64,000 bases of DNA from Sorex araneus (lineage: Eukaryota > Chordata > Mammalia > Eulipotyphla > Soricidae), in the NCBI RefSeq assembly GCF_027595985.1, contig NC_073302.1, positions 98,536,234 to 98,600,233 on the forward strand. The letters are read 5' to 3'. Each line of letters opens with the position of its first letter. Position 1 is the stretch's first letter. Both the position numbers and the translations under genes were made by a program. The notes under the pieces were generated by a model, which made no database searches, was not told where the DNA came from, and saw only the letters and a list, made by a program, of their open reading frames with translations. This document shows positions 11,940 to 22,640 of this stretch, in pieces.

Positions 11940-12480
11940 ATGTAGAACTCAAAATGATAATGCAAAAGATGAATAAAACTAATACATGATTCTCTATAAG
12001 GATAAATAAAAGTGAAAAACTCATAACACTCTAAAAATAAGAGATGGAATTCTAATAAGTAGTATCAAAAATAAAAAAGAAATAATACAGCCTGAAACTT
12101 TGTAAGTTTCCACATTGTGATTCAATAAAAAAATTAAAAAAGAAATAATACATTAATACAAAAAATATCAAGAGACTACTATAAACAATTGCATACCACT
12201 AAGTTGGGTACCTACAATAAACAGACAGAAAAATTATTGAAAGCTTACAACCTTCCAGCACTGAATCAGAAAAAGGGAAAATATGAACAAAATAGTTACA
12301 AGTGAGGGATTTTAAATAGAATCATTCCAAAAACAAAAGTTTAGGATTAGATGGTTTTACTAATCAATAAAACCTTCAATAATATTTCAGTAGTGACTTT
12401 CTTCCAAAAAATAAAAGAGAACGGAAATTCAGCCACATACATTTTAGGTAATGGAAGTGGCAGTGAGGTTAAAAGAAGAC
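11940..12480 (+). mobile_element. Ancient L1 reverse-transcriptase region
   Basis: Decayed L1 around ATCAAGAGACTACTATAAACAA (12167-12190) and TTAGGATTAGATGGTTTTAC, corresponding to the segment before the RT core. It contains the tiny insertion at 12090-12135. Confidence 0.6.
12090..12135 (+). mobile_element. 46-bp L1 3'-end insertion
   Basis: Only the last ~46 bases of a type B L1 3' end are present (CTGAAACTTTGTAAG, CACATTGTGATTCAATAAA). A perfect 17-bp duplication, aaaaaagaaataataca, flanks it at 12073-12089 and 12136-12152. Confidence 0.88.
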
Positions 12481-12499
12481 AGGACACCACCACAAATAA

Positions 12500-12808
12500 T
12501 TTGTAGCTGGGTGTTGGGAGTTAATGAGGCAGTCAGAGCACATTCCTTTCATGCACCAGACCTGAGCTCTGCCCCGAGCACTGCATGAACTCATGTGCCC
12601 CGCACATCAGAAGTTGTGCATTAGTGCATGAGTCCCCATGCACTGCTTGGGCAATTCTAGTATCTGATGGCACTGAGGGCCTGCGCAGGACCCATTATTG
12701 GGTCCTAGCATTGATCCTGTAGCTTAGCTGGGTCAGTACTGCAGGATGTGGCCGTATGCCATCTGAGCACTGCTTGAGACCCCCTGGCCCCGTCAAAAAA
12801 TTAAAAAA
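12500..12808 (+). mobile_element. Old SINE, possibly dimeric SOR relative
   Basis: Contains CATGCACCAGACCTGAGCTC, GAGCACTGC twice and an A-rich end, in the style of SOR bodies but much longer and strongly diverged. Family assignment is uncertain. Confidence 0.45.
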
Positions 12809-12819
12809 ATCTACAGATC

Positions 12820-14620
12820 AATTTTAGTGATGAACGTAGATGTGAAGAAACGCAACAAAATTGTGAAACAAACCCAACAGTACATTCAAAGGACTATACA
12901 CCTTAGTGAAGATGATTTTATTGATAACATCATACTCAGTGATGAAGAAAGATTTACCTTTAAGATTGAGCACAAAGGCTCAAATTTCCACTTAAATCCA
13001 TTATTCAGCATGGTATTAGAAGTGCTAGCCATGGAAATTCATCAAGAAAAATATCTCAAATTGAAAATTCATTAAGTCTAGCACTAGTTGCAGATCACAT
13101 CCTAAATAATTAAGTGTCCAAGAATTAACATAGCAAAAGAGGTGAAAGACTTGTACGTGGAGAATTAAGTCATTGTTAAAATAAAATAAGATAGATCAGA
13201 TGAAATTATATTCTATGGCCCTGAATTGAAATGATTAACATTGTCCAAATGTACATCCTACTCAAAGTATTATACAAATTCAATGCAATCCCTATCTAAA
13301 TCCCAATTACACTTAGAAGAAAGAAAAAAGAATGTACTGAAACTCTATGAAATCACAAATGAGCCCAAAGTTTCAAATTAGTTCTGTGATAAGAACGGAA
13401 TGATCATAGGTCCCAACTTCAAACTATACTACAAAATTATATCAATCAAAATGATATGGTGTTGGAATGAAAGAAAGCACTTAGATTAATGGAATACAAT
13501 TGACCCTAGATTGAAACCCTGAAATATATTGATAGTTGCCTTATGACAAAGAAGCCCAAGACATAGCCTGTGAGAGAAAAATTATCTTCAAAAAATGGTA
13601 GAAAAACTAGATGAACACATACCAAAAAACCCTCACTATTATATCTCATTATAAATAATCACTCAAGTTCAAAAATTAACTCAAAATGGATTAATTATAG
13701 TCATGCATGTTAAAAATTATAAAATGCAAAGAAGGTACAGGCAATTCATCTTCATTTCTGTGATTTTTTTCATGGATTTGACTGCAAAGTCACAGGGGAA
13801 AAAAGTAAAAATAAAAGGGATTACATCTAAGTAAATGGTTTTGACAGAAAGGGAATCTAAAATTAAAATTAAAAGGAGTAATAAGAACGGTATTCACACA
13901 TTTTACATCTACAATGGATTTATATCCTAGGAACATAGAGTACTACAAACCTAAACAAAACAATCAAACAAACAAACATGATTCTCTCAGAATAGATAGG
14001 AGAGCTGAATAAACACCAAAGAAGAAACAGAGATAGACAACAGACACATGAAATATATTTTCACTTATTATCAAGAAATGTAAGTCAAAATGACAATAAA
14101 AGACTACATCACACCTATGATAGTTGCCTATCATAGGAAATAGAAGAAAATGTACTGAAATCAAAAGAATAGAAGAGTGTGGGAAAAAAGGAACTCTAAT
14201 AAACTTATAATATAACAGAAACTGATCTTGCTGCTATGGAAAACTGCACAGAGATTTCTAAGTATTTAATAATTGATCTCCCACATAACCAGCAATTCAA
14301 TTCCTAAGTTACTCTCTGAATAGGCAAAAACCCCAATTTAAACAGATATATGCACACCTGTGTTCATTTGTAGTAATATCTACAATAACAAAAATAAGGA
14401 AACCTCTATTTTCCAATAAGAAATAAGTGGTTAACAAGAGTGGTGACATAAATACAAATGGACTCTAAGTCAATCATAAAAGTATAATTCAGTCCTTTAC
14501 GACAACATGGATGGAACTGGAGTAGGACCTATAAATGAGAAAATCAAAAAGAGAAGACAAATAGTAGATGATCTCACTCCTATGGTGCTAAACAGATAAA
14601 TGCAGCAAGTACAACAACAA
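12820..14620 (+). mobile_element. Ancient L1, ORF2 RT to 3' end
   Basis: Recognisable blocks in order: an RT fragment with MVLEVLAMEIHQEKYLK (13008-13060), the block after RT (13120-13300), the C-terminal domain (13600-14150), and the 3' ORF2 sequence around ACAACATGGATGGAACTGG (14500-14520). Heavily mutated. Confidence 0.7.
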
Positions 14621-14704
14621 CAAAAAAGTGAGGAGAGGAGATGAACAAACACTTCCTAAAACAAACAAACAAACAAACAAACAAATAAGCCCAAACCTAA
14701 GGCC

Positions 14705-14850
14705 AACCCACATAGCAGAGCCTAGCAAGCTACCCATGGCATATTCGACATGGCAAAAACAGTAACAACAAGTCTCACAATGGAGACATTACTGGTGGCT
14801 GCTCGAGCAAATCGATGAACAACAGTATGACAGTGCAACAGCGCAGTGCT
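14705..14850 (+). mobile_element. RTE-tailed SINE, 5'-truncated
   Basis: Starts in the body (CACATAGCAGAGCCTAGCAAG) and keeps the full tail, GGAGACATTACTGG and GCTCGAGCAAATCGATGAAC. It is followed by AT and GA microsatellites. Confidence 0.9.
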
Positions 14851-14854
14851 CTTT

Positions 14855-14869
14855 ATATACATATATATA

Positions 14870-14906
<37 letters not shown>
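14855..14906 (+). repeat. (TA)n and (GA)n microsatellites
   Basis: A short TA run (14855-14872) is followed by about 17 GA units. It lies between a SINE tail and an L1 3' remnant. Confidence 0.93.
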
Positions 14907-14909
<3 letters not shown>

Positions 14910-15060
14910 TACTACCATCACAGGAAGGCTGGAACTGCAGTTCGCTGCAACGTGGATTGAACTAGGGAGTGGCATGTTAAGTGAGGTAGATCAAAGGGTA
15001 AAGGACAAATACCAGATAGTCTCACTAGTATGTGGCAGATGTGTGGAAGGAGAAAAGTAG
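14907..15060 (+). mobile_element. Ancient L1 3' remnant
   Basis: GTGGATTGAACTAGGGAGTG, then TTAAGTGAGGTAGATCA, then CCAGATAGTCTCACTAGTATG corresponds to the terminal ORF2 codons of old L1. Confidence 0.6.
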
Positions 15061-15291
15061 ACTAAAGTTAATTTAGGAATATAAGCGGTATAGGAGAGCT
15101 GCTCAAGTTTATGATCTATCCCTTAACAAATAAAAAAGAGGACCAGAACAGAGGTAAGGGGAATATTTATTAAAGGATGGGCAACAGATGGAACCTCATG
15201 CAAGGCAAGTGGCAGGCAGTAGACTCCCCTGTGAGGGTATAGATTTAAATTATAATTTAAAAAGTATTTGATAATTTTAAAAGTATTTGAT

Positions 15292-15532
15292 GGGCTGGAG
15301 CAATAACACAGTAGGGCATTTTCTTTGCATGTGGCTGACCCGGTTTTGATTCCTCTGCCCCTCTCGTGGAGCCCAGCAAGCTACCGAGAGTATCTCACCC
15401 GCACGGCAGAGCCTGGCAAGCTACCCGTAGTGTATTTGGTATGCCAAAAACAGTAACAATAAGTCTCACAATGGAGACATTACTGGTGCCCGCTCAAGCA
15501 AATCAATGAGCAATGGGATGACAGAGACAGTG
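15292..15532 (+). mobile_element. RTE-tailed SINE, full length with TSD
   Basis: Best reference copy here, 241 bp: tRNA-like head (15292-15350), body (15351-15469), RTE-derived tail (15470-15532). A perfect 13-bp duplication, aaaagtatttgat, lies at 15279-15291 and 15533-15545. There is no poly(A); the end is a short ACAG-type repeat. The tail run AATGGAGACATTACTGG is identical to the RTE copy ending at 40955. Confidence 0.96.
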
Positions 15533-15592
15533 AAAAGTATTTGATAGAAAATAATATCTATTTTTAGATATTATAAAATATCTAAAATTTTT

Positions 15593-15765
15593 TAGAGCAA
15601 TAGCACAGCGGGTAGGGCGTTTGCCTTGCACGCGGCGGATCTGAGTTCGATCCCCGGCATCCCATATGGTCCCCCAAGCACCGCCAGGACTAATTCCTGA
15701 GTGAAAAGCCAGGAGTAACCCCTGTGCATCGCTGGGTGTGACCCAAAAAGAAAAAAAAAAAAGAA
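15593..15765 (+). mobile_element. SOR-type SINE, A-tailed
   Basis: The first ~8 head bases are missing. The B box GAGTTCGATCC and CATCCCATATGGTCC are present, and the tail is A-rich with a few G. Confidence 0.9.
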
Positions 15766-16134
15766 AAAAGAAAATAATATGAAACTAGTGGTTAAAAGAG
15801 TCAAGGAAATAAAGGTTTCATGTTAATCAAAGTAAATTAGAGGGAGAAGGGCAAATGCCAGATAATCTCACTCAGCATGCTAATAAAACAAAAAAATAGA
15901 CAATAATGAATATAATAAACCCTGGGCCTAGATTACAGAACTAAATATACAAGAATGTTGGAGGGTAATAAGGCAGTGGATTTTAAGTAACATAAGTCCC
16001 TTGATAGAGAATGTTGGGTATTTCAGTGGTGGTGATGCACCCAAGAATTGAAAACCTAGTGTTTGGGGGAGTTTCCATTCTTCCCAAGTTGAATTGTAGA
16101 TATAGTGCAATCTCAAGTTTTTCTTTTTAGTCTT
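15766..16134. other. No recognised feature
   Basis: AT-rich. A stretch near 15840-15900 (CCAGATAATCTCACTCAGC) may be another old L1 3' scrap. Confidence 0.35.
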
Positions 16135-16437
16135 TTAAAAAATTATTTATGTTTTTAATTAATGAATCACTGTGAGGGTACAGTTACAAATTTACCCATT
16201 TTTGTGCTTGTGTTTCCCTCATACAGTGTTCGAGAACCCATCCCTCCACCATTGTCCATTCTCCACCACCAAGGAACCCAGTATCCCTCCCACCCTCCAA
16301 TCCTGTCCCCCCCACCCACCCCACCCCACCTCTGTGGCAGGGTATTACATTTTGTTCTCTCTCTCATTTTGGGTGTTGTGGTTTGCGATAGGGGTATTGA
16401 GTGGCCATCGTGTTCAGTCTCTAGTCTACTTTCAGAA
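16135..16437 (-). mobile_element. 5'-truncated L1, type A 3' UTR
   Basis: The reverse complement runs from near ACTAGAGACTGAACACGATG through the G-rich tract (C-rich on the plus strand, 16285-16335) to the A-rich end. No ORF2 sequence remains. Confidence 0.88.
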
Positions 16438-16511
16438 ACCTGTGTTTTTGCATAAATTTACTGCTTTAAAATTTACATGGACATAAATATGATCAGGAAT
16501 GGTTGAAGCAG

Positions 16512-16690
16512 ATCCAGAGAGATATCACAGTGAGGGAAGGTCTTGTCTTGCCCTTTACTGGGTAAAGTCCTCAGAACTGCACACGGTCTCCTGAGTTCCT
16601 CCAGTAATGACCCCCTGAGCACATAGCCAGGAGTAAACCCTGAGCGCTATTGGGTGTGGCCCCAATGCAAGCAACAATAATCAAACCAAA
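16512..16690 (+). mobile_element. SOR-type SINE, old
   Basis: AGCCAGGAGTAAACCCTGAGC and GGGTGTGGCCCCAA identify the body. The head is strongly diverged. Confidence 0.65.
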
Positions 16691-16942
16691 TGTGCAAATA
16701 TGGAATAAAAGTTAGACAAGTTGCAATATTTGATTTTGACAGTTAATATAAAGTTTTGATTAGTGAGGCAATGGCAATAGAATAGACTAATAGAGCAATA
16801 GGATAGAATAGCACTACTATAGTAAGTCCAGATCTCTATGGGAAACATTCATCAAAAGTAGTCAAAGTCAGTTAAATAAATAACTTCTTTAAACAAACTA
16901 TGTTGAAACTTAGGAATAGTCATATGTTAAAAATGAAATATG

Positions 16943-17699
16943 GTCCTGAACGGCCATGATCCCAGAGGCACACAAACCAATCTTGGAACCCAGTGGCTTT
17001 TGGCAGAAATACATCTAGACTATGCATTAAACTATGTCGCCGTGCCACCCCAGGTGGGGAAAGGTGTTTTTCCTTCGGCCTTCCCCCCCATCAAGCGGCA
17101 CAATGGCCACCATCTTTCAGAGCCTATTGGACAGCCAGGTATGAGACTGCAGTGCCAAGACACGCAGGGCCTCGCGGGATGGTGAGGATGGAATTGACCC
17201 TTCTCCCTGCCCTGACGAGACCCTGAATTGCCACCCATGAATGGCTCCTCCAGCACCTGAATGGCCATGATCCAAGAGGCACACAAACCAATCTCAGAAC
17301 CCAGTGATTTTGGCAGAAATCCCTGTAGACTTATTACTAAAATATCAGAAATCCAAAATTGTGCAGCCACAACATCATATGCTCTTCATAATCAGCAATA
17401 GAAAACAAATTATCTAATGAGGCCTTTTCAGCAGGTCTGATTGTTGGGGAAAATTCCAAATAATAATGGTGGGTCTTTTGTCAAGATATTGAATGTGATC
17501 AAAGTAAAGAGAGAGTAAAGTGGAAATCATCTGCCACACAGGCAGTGTGGAGGTGGGCTGGGGTGTATACTGGGGTTCTTGGTGGTGGAATATGTGCACT
17601 GGTGAAGGGATGGGTGTCTGATCACTGTATGACTGAGACTTAAACTTGAAAGCTTTGTAACTGTTCTCATGGTGATTCAATAAATAAAAAAATAAAAAA
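16943..17699 (+). mobile_element. Type B L1-like element with TSD
   Basis: A perfect 15-bp duplication, taaaaatgaaatatg, at 16928-16942 and 17700-17714 defines a 757-bp insertion. The 3' end (TGGTGATTCAATAAA) equals that of the L1 at 50242. The first ~330 bases are not in that L1's UTR and include a direct repeat of ~65 bases (16947 and 17260) with GGCCATGATCC and GAGGCACACAAACCAATC. No coding potential. Confidence 0.9.
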
Positions 17700-17879
17700 T
17701 AAAAATGAAATATGAAAGGGAAAGATATTTTCATGCCTATCTTGCATCATACCGATATTAATTTAAAACTTAATATCATAGACCTAAACCTTACAACTAA
17801 AAAACTAAACCAAGAAAAATTGAATGTCTGCCTTGAATTATGTAAAAAATTCCAAATATTACAGACAAACTACATTAAA

Positions 17880-18160
17880 AATATCAATTATACATCATTA
17901 AAATATAAAATTTTTGATTTTCAAAAGACACTCTTGAGAAATTACATCCAAATCAGAGATTTGGATAAAATATGTGCAAAAAGTATATCTGATTAGAATG
18001 TACATTTGAAATTAATTTACAATGTTAAAAAATTTAAGGAAGGCAATATTTAAAAGTCAATATTAACTATAAAGGAATCAAATAGTTCAATGACAAATAG
18101 TCAACCAAAGAAGTTACATGAATAGCAAATAAGCATCAGAAAAAATTAGAAATACCTTTA
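17880..18160 (+). mobile_element. Ancient L1 fragment, ORF2 C-terminal region
   Basis: CAAAAGACACTCTTGAGAAA and GATTTGGATAAAATATGTGC resemble the C-terminal ORF2 region of old L1. Assignment is approximate. Confidence 0.45.
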
Positions 18161-18189
18161 GTCATTTTTTTAAGTATACAAAAAAATAA

Positions 18190-18690
18190 ATTCAAAAGTA
18201 ACTGAAATTTACTACCCCTAAACACCTCACAAGGCAAGAAAACAAAACTCTGGTGTGTGTTGTGCTTCCAGCACTAAGTCTGCTTCTAACCACGAAAATG
18301 ACAAATGTAACAAATGGTATAGATTTCCATATTTCCATATTTGGATACAAACAGTCCAAAATGGGACATATCTTTAGGAGGATTATGAGGATGAAAGCAA
18401 GGAGAAAGGACAAATGAGGAGGAAATTATTACAAACAACTCCAAGCTCCTGGCCAGACCAACTATATGTGGTCTATATACAGCTCACAACTTTCTGTGAA
18501 ATTGCTGCTACTAATTTCATTTCACAGACAAAAAAAAATTATGCCAGGTTTCATTGCAACAAAGTGAGATAGTAGCTATTAAAACCTAAGTCTGTAAGAT
18601 TTCATCCACTCTAGAACATAGTTTCCCATATAGGCACACCCAACACAGAAGGAAAAACGTTTTAAAAATTATAAGCATCATTCAAGTCCA
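18190..18690. other. No recognised feature
   Basis: AT-rich. Bases 18500-18610 vaguely resemble a MIR core, but not enough to call. Confidence 0.35.
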
Positions 18691-18699
18691 AATTCGTAC

Positions 18700-18887
18700 T
18701 GGTACCTTTTTTATCCCCTGCTCTTTGGGCCGTGCCCATCGGTGCTGGGTGCCTACTCTGCCTCTGCACACAGGGATACTTACTTCCTGGCAGGTTCCTG
18801 GCTCTACGTGAGGTGCCAGGGATTGAATCTGCATTGGCTATGTGCAGGGCAACAGCCCTACCATAGTATTATCATTCTAGGCCCCCC
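18700..18887 (-). mobile_element. SOR-type SINE, old
   Basis: The plus strand reads GGGATACTTACTTCCTGGC, then a diverged B box complement (GGGATTGAATC), then CAGGGCAACAGCCCTACC: an inverted, diverged copy. Confidence 0.7.
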
Positions 18888-18904
18888 AGTTCCTAAATTT
18901 TAAT

Positions 18905-19240
18905 TTTAATTTCTTAATTAAAAATTTAACTGCAATTTATAAAGCTGTTCCTACGTTTCAAGTGTGCAGTGTTCCAACTCCAACATCACCACCAATGGGA
19001 ACTTCGTCCACCAATCTCTCAGGTCCCTGTAACCCCACCCTTTTCAGGCACACTTTTCCGTTGGTTATTGTAGTTTGGGGCTTCTGCATCTAGTGGTGGT
19101 GTGCCTGAGGTTTAATTATATGCATCATCTCATCTCTGTACCAGTGTTGTGCCTGAGGCCCTACCCCCGACCCCTCTTACTTCTCTTCTGCTACTCCTCT
19201 TACTTCCCCACTCAACCTTAAATGCCATGGTTTGGTTTCT
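18905..19240 (-). mobile_element. L1-like 3' end, type D, decayed
   Basis: AATTTATAAAGCTGTTCCT then GTGTTCCAACTCC on the plus strand parallels 6030-6070. The inner part is diverged. Confidence 0.45.
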
Positions 19241-19629
19241 CTATAAAGGAAATATTAGAATAAAAAAGTAAAAATATATTTGCAAATGATAAAATCATCC
19301 TGAACAAACTTACTTGCATTTTCCTTTCGGTAGAATTACATAGTCAAAAAATAATGTCTGTACAAAAGACATAATATATCCTGATTACTAAAATAGTAGA
19401 TCGTGTCTTTCAACATTCACTTGCACAATTAATTTAAAATAACCTCACACTAGAGGAAAGAAGTGACTTCCCAGGAGCGAAAGGGCAGTGCTCTGTGCAG
19501 GCAGGGCCCATCTAGCTGCCTCTCTGCACGCCAGCACGCCATTTGGAATGCTTTTATTTATCATTTGTAAATGTGGGAACAGAAAATATCTAAAATAATT
19601 TCTGTCTGTTGCTGCTTCTACTTCCCTAG
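19241..19629. other. No recognised feature
   Basis: No family recognised. A small GC-richer patch lies at 19460-19550. Confidence 0.35.
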
Positions 19630-19646
19630 GTAACTGATTTACTTTT

Positions 19647-20173
19647 TTTTTAAATTTTATTGAATCACCATGTGAAAAGTTACAAAGTTCTCAGGCTTAT
19701 GTCTCAGTTATACAATGTTCAAACACCCGTCCCTTCACCAGTGCCCATATTCCACCACCAAAAACCCCAGTATGCCTCCCCCCCACCCCCGCCTGGGTAA
19801 CTGATAAATTTCACTCTTCTCTTTACCTTGATTACATTCCATATTTCAACACAAAACTCACTATTGTTGTTGGAGTTTCAACACAGACTCACTATTTTTG
19901 TTGAAATTTATCCCCCAAGAATACAGCCCTATTTTCAAGGAAATATTTGATATTGAGTTTTCCACTCATGAGAATGAAGAGATAAAAATTTACAATTTCT
20001 GTATTTTAGTAATTAAATCCAGGGAGATTAAAGTTGGAAATGGAATCATTTCCCTTCCTGGAGCAGCCTGGAGCAAAAGCTTAGTTCACAGTCTGGATAC
20101 ATAGTTGCAAGCACTCACCGGAACCCCAAGACTTATAGCTGCCTCTGGTTCCTGCTAGTTCGGCATTCATGCC
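19647..20173 (-). mobile_element. Type B L1-like element with TSD
   Basis: A perfect 17-bp duplication, gtaactgatttactttt, lies at 19630-19646 and 20174-20190. The minus-strand 3' end matches 17640-17690, and the inner 5' part extends beyond the UTR of the L1 at 50242. A 68-codon open frame inside it is not a gene. Confidence 0.93.
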
Positions 20174-20190
20174 GTAACTGATTTACTTTT

Positions 20191-20764
20191 GATGGGAATA
20201 AAAGAGGAGATGGGGCAGTGGGGAGACGTCACACAGTTGTCAAACAAGCAGTAATTGTAAAGCAAACGAGTAAGAACCCAGAGAGTGAACAAAACCAGCT
20301 GAAGGTGCTCTCAGAACATTTAAAAGCTCAAATTTATACTGAATTGTACAATATACCTGAAAAGAGACGATGATCAAGTCTTGAAAGCCTGGAAAAGTCA
20401 ATGAGTGGGACAGAAGCTGAATTTCTTTAGTTCGAAGCTTTCCTGCTCTCGGGCAGTGAAGGGAGAGATGAACCGTGGGGATCCCCCAGAAATTTAGGGG
20501 TTTTTCCTGTACAGAATATTATTAGTTTGATAAAAATTTCTTTGATTTCACTGTGAATAACATCAACTCACACTTCTCTGCTAGTTATGCCAGTGTTCTA
20601 ATTGCTTCTCAGGTCAGAGAGGTGACCTGGGTGCAGTGAGTGAAATGAATTCCACAGAGTTAGAACCTACAGGATGATGACTTGGAGAGGGAAGAGTTTC
20701 CTGCTCTCTTGCTCAGAAACTGTGTGCTCTGGTTTAACTAAAATGGCTTAAATAATGACAGTAA
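20191..20764. other. No recognised feature
   Basis: Apparently single-copy sequence. No open frame above 60 codons and no recognised repeat. Confidence 0.4.
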
Positions 20765-20930
20765 GAGGCCTGAGAGATAGTACAGTAGGTAAAGTGCTTG
20801 CCTTGCAAGCAGCCTACCTGGATTCAATCCTCTGTACCCTGAACACAGCCAGGATAAATCCCTGAACACAGGGCCAGAAGTCCTGCAAACCACTGGCATG
20901 GTCCCCCACCAGAACATATAATAATAATAA
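20765..20930 (+). mobile_element. SOR-type SINE, old
   Basis: GCTTGCCTTGCAAGCAGCC and a B-box-like GGATTCAATCC are readable; the body is diverged and ends in (AAT)n. Confidence 0.75.
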
Positions 20931-21189
20931 TTACCACTTTTAATTATTCTAAGAATAATAGTAATTTAAACAGCTTATTTTTGGTATAAAAACAACCTGC
21001 AGATCAATGAAACAGAATTTTAAGACCTCTAGGAATTGAACCACCAAGTATGAATTTTTTCTCATTTTTATTTATTTCATAAACTTAATTTATGAAAACT
21101 GAACCAAGAACCTAGCTAGGAGAAAAGAGAATTACTTAATAATGGTACTGGGAGAACTGATCAACAAAGGAAAAATTATTGATCACTAC

Positions 21190-21426
21190 CTAGCACAGCA
21201 GGTAGGGAGTATGCCTTGCACGCGGCCGACCCGGGTTCAATTCCTCCGTCCCTCTTGGAGAGTCCATCAAGCTACTGAGAAAATCCTGCCCACATGGCAG
21301 AGTCTGGCAAGCTACCCGTGGCATATTCAATATGCCAAAAACAGTAACAAGTCTCACAATGGAGATGTTACTGGTAACCGTTTTGAGCAAATCGATGAAC
21401 AATGAGATGACAGTACTACAGTGCTA
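21190..21426 (+). mobile_element. RTE-tailed SINE, nearly full length
   Basis: The head starts at CTAGCACAGCAGG. The body is complete, the tail reads CAATGGAGATGTTACTGG then GAGCAAATCGATGAACAATG, and it ends in a CTACAGTG repeat. Confidence 0.93.
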
Positions 21427-21639
21427 CCTAATATCTTACGCAGAAATTAATTCAAAATGAAAGTCATGGAAATGGCTCAAAGACCTGGAGAACAGGCTTG
21501 GCTTGGGGAAGACTCAAATTTTGTCTCTGGTTCTGCAAGTTCCCTGAGCAGTAATGGTATTAAGTACTTCTATGTACGTAGAAGAAAACAAGGAGATATG
21601 TTTCTTGACATTATTCTTAAGTATATTTGGGAATTTGAC

Positions 21640-21980
21640 TCTAGTAGCAAGTGAAAAAAAAGCAAAAGTGAAAAAATGGAGTTTATCAAACTAATAATAT
21701 TCTGTACAGAAAAAGAAACTTGCATCAAAGTAAAAAATAGTCACTGAATTGGATATATTTGTACATCACATAAATAATTATGGGCTAATATTTAAAAATT
21801 ATAAAATGTGCAAAGAACTCATAACACTTTAAAAAACACTTGATTGGTAAAGGTTCTGAAGTTGGTTAAGTATCTAAGTGGTTACTTCTCAAAAAAAATC
21901 CAGATGGTCAACAAGCACATGAAAATCTATTCATCATATTTTATTATTAGGAAAATCAAAATAAAAATGATATTGGGAAT
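21640..21980 (+). mobile_element. Ancient L1, ORF2 C-terminal fragment
   Basis: GAGTTTATCAAACTAATAA, GGTCAACAAGCACATGAAAA and AGGAAAATCAAAATAAAAATG follow the order of old L1 ORF2. Confidence 0.65.
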
Positions 21981-22299
21981 GCAGTGTCACCAGCAGGTCA
22001 GCCTGTACCTGTGGGGTGAATTTATCAGCAGTCTAATGGTGCCTTCAAGCTTCCTGACACCCCAAAATTGCTGCTGTGTCTCTGACAATAACCCAACAAC
22101 TTGGAACCAAGTTTCTCGAGAAAATAAATGACCAAAATTAGGCATGTGGAAGCCACACCGACAATCCATCTCCAGTTGAACTAAACAAGCTCATTTATTC
22201 TCCTCATTTCAGAGACCCATAAATGAATCTTGAAAGAGATCAAAAGCCACAGTTATTCTCAGACCCGCACCAGGCTGAATAGACAGGGTAAATTGGAGG

Positions 22300-22640
22300 G
22301 GGGCAGGTTATCTTGGGCCATAGTTTCTTTATTCAGTCATCTGTTCTTGGAAATTTGAATTGTTTCCATATTTTGACTATTGTGAATAGTGCTGCAATGA
22401 TCATTAGGAGTTCAGATATCTTTTCTGCATTATGGTTTTGAGCCCGAACTCCATGATAATAATCTAACTCAACATCAATGACTTAAATGCACCAATTATG
22501 AGACAGAGTGGCCCAATGGACTAGAAAATTGAATTTAGCCTTCTGTTGCCTACAAGAAACACATTAGTACAGTAAGAGTAAAACACAGACTCAAAGTCAA
22601 AAGTTGTAACTATTTGCTATATTAAAGAATTGTCTTATGT
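22300..22640. mobile_element. Ancient L1 with inverted junction
   Basis: Bases 22320-22435 match the end of ORF2 on the minus strand (CTATTGTGAATAGTGCTGCA). Bases 22445-22640 match the endonuclease region on the plus strand (CTTCTGTTGCCTACAAGAAA). The two parts meet near 22440. Confidence 0.6.

Noticed and set aside
10817-11965. 382-codon minus-strand open frame rich in Ser, Pro, Leu and Phe
   Set aside because: It is only the translation of a GGAA/GGGA microsatellite, with no start context, domain or non-repeat sequence.
18500-18610. Possible MIR
   Set aside because: Only a few short matches to the core in the right order; below the level I would support.
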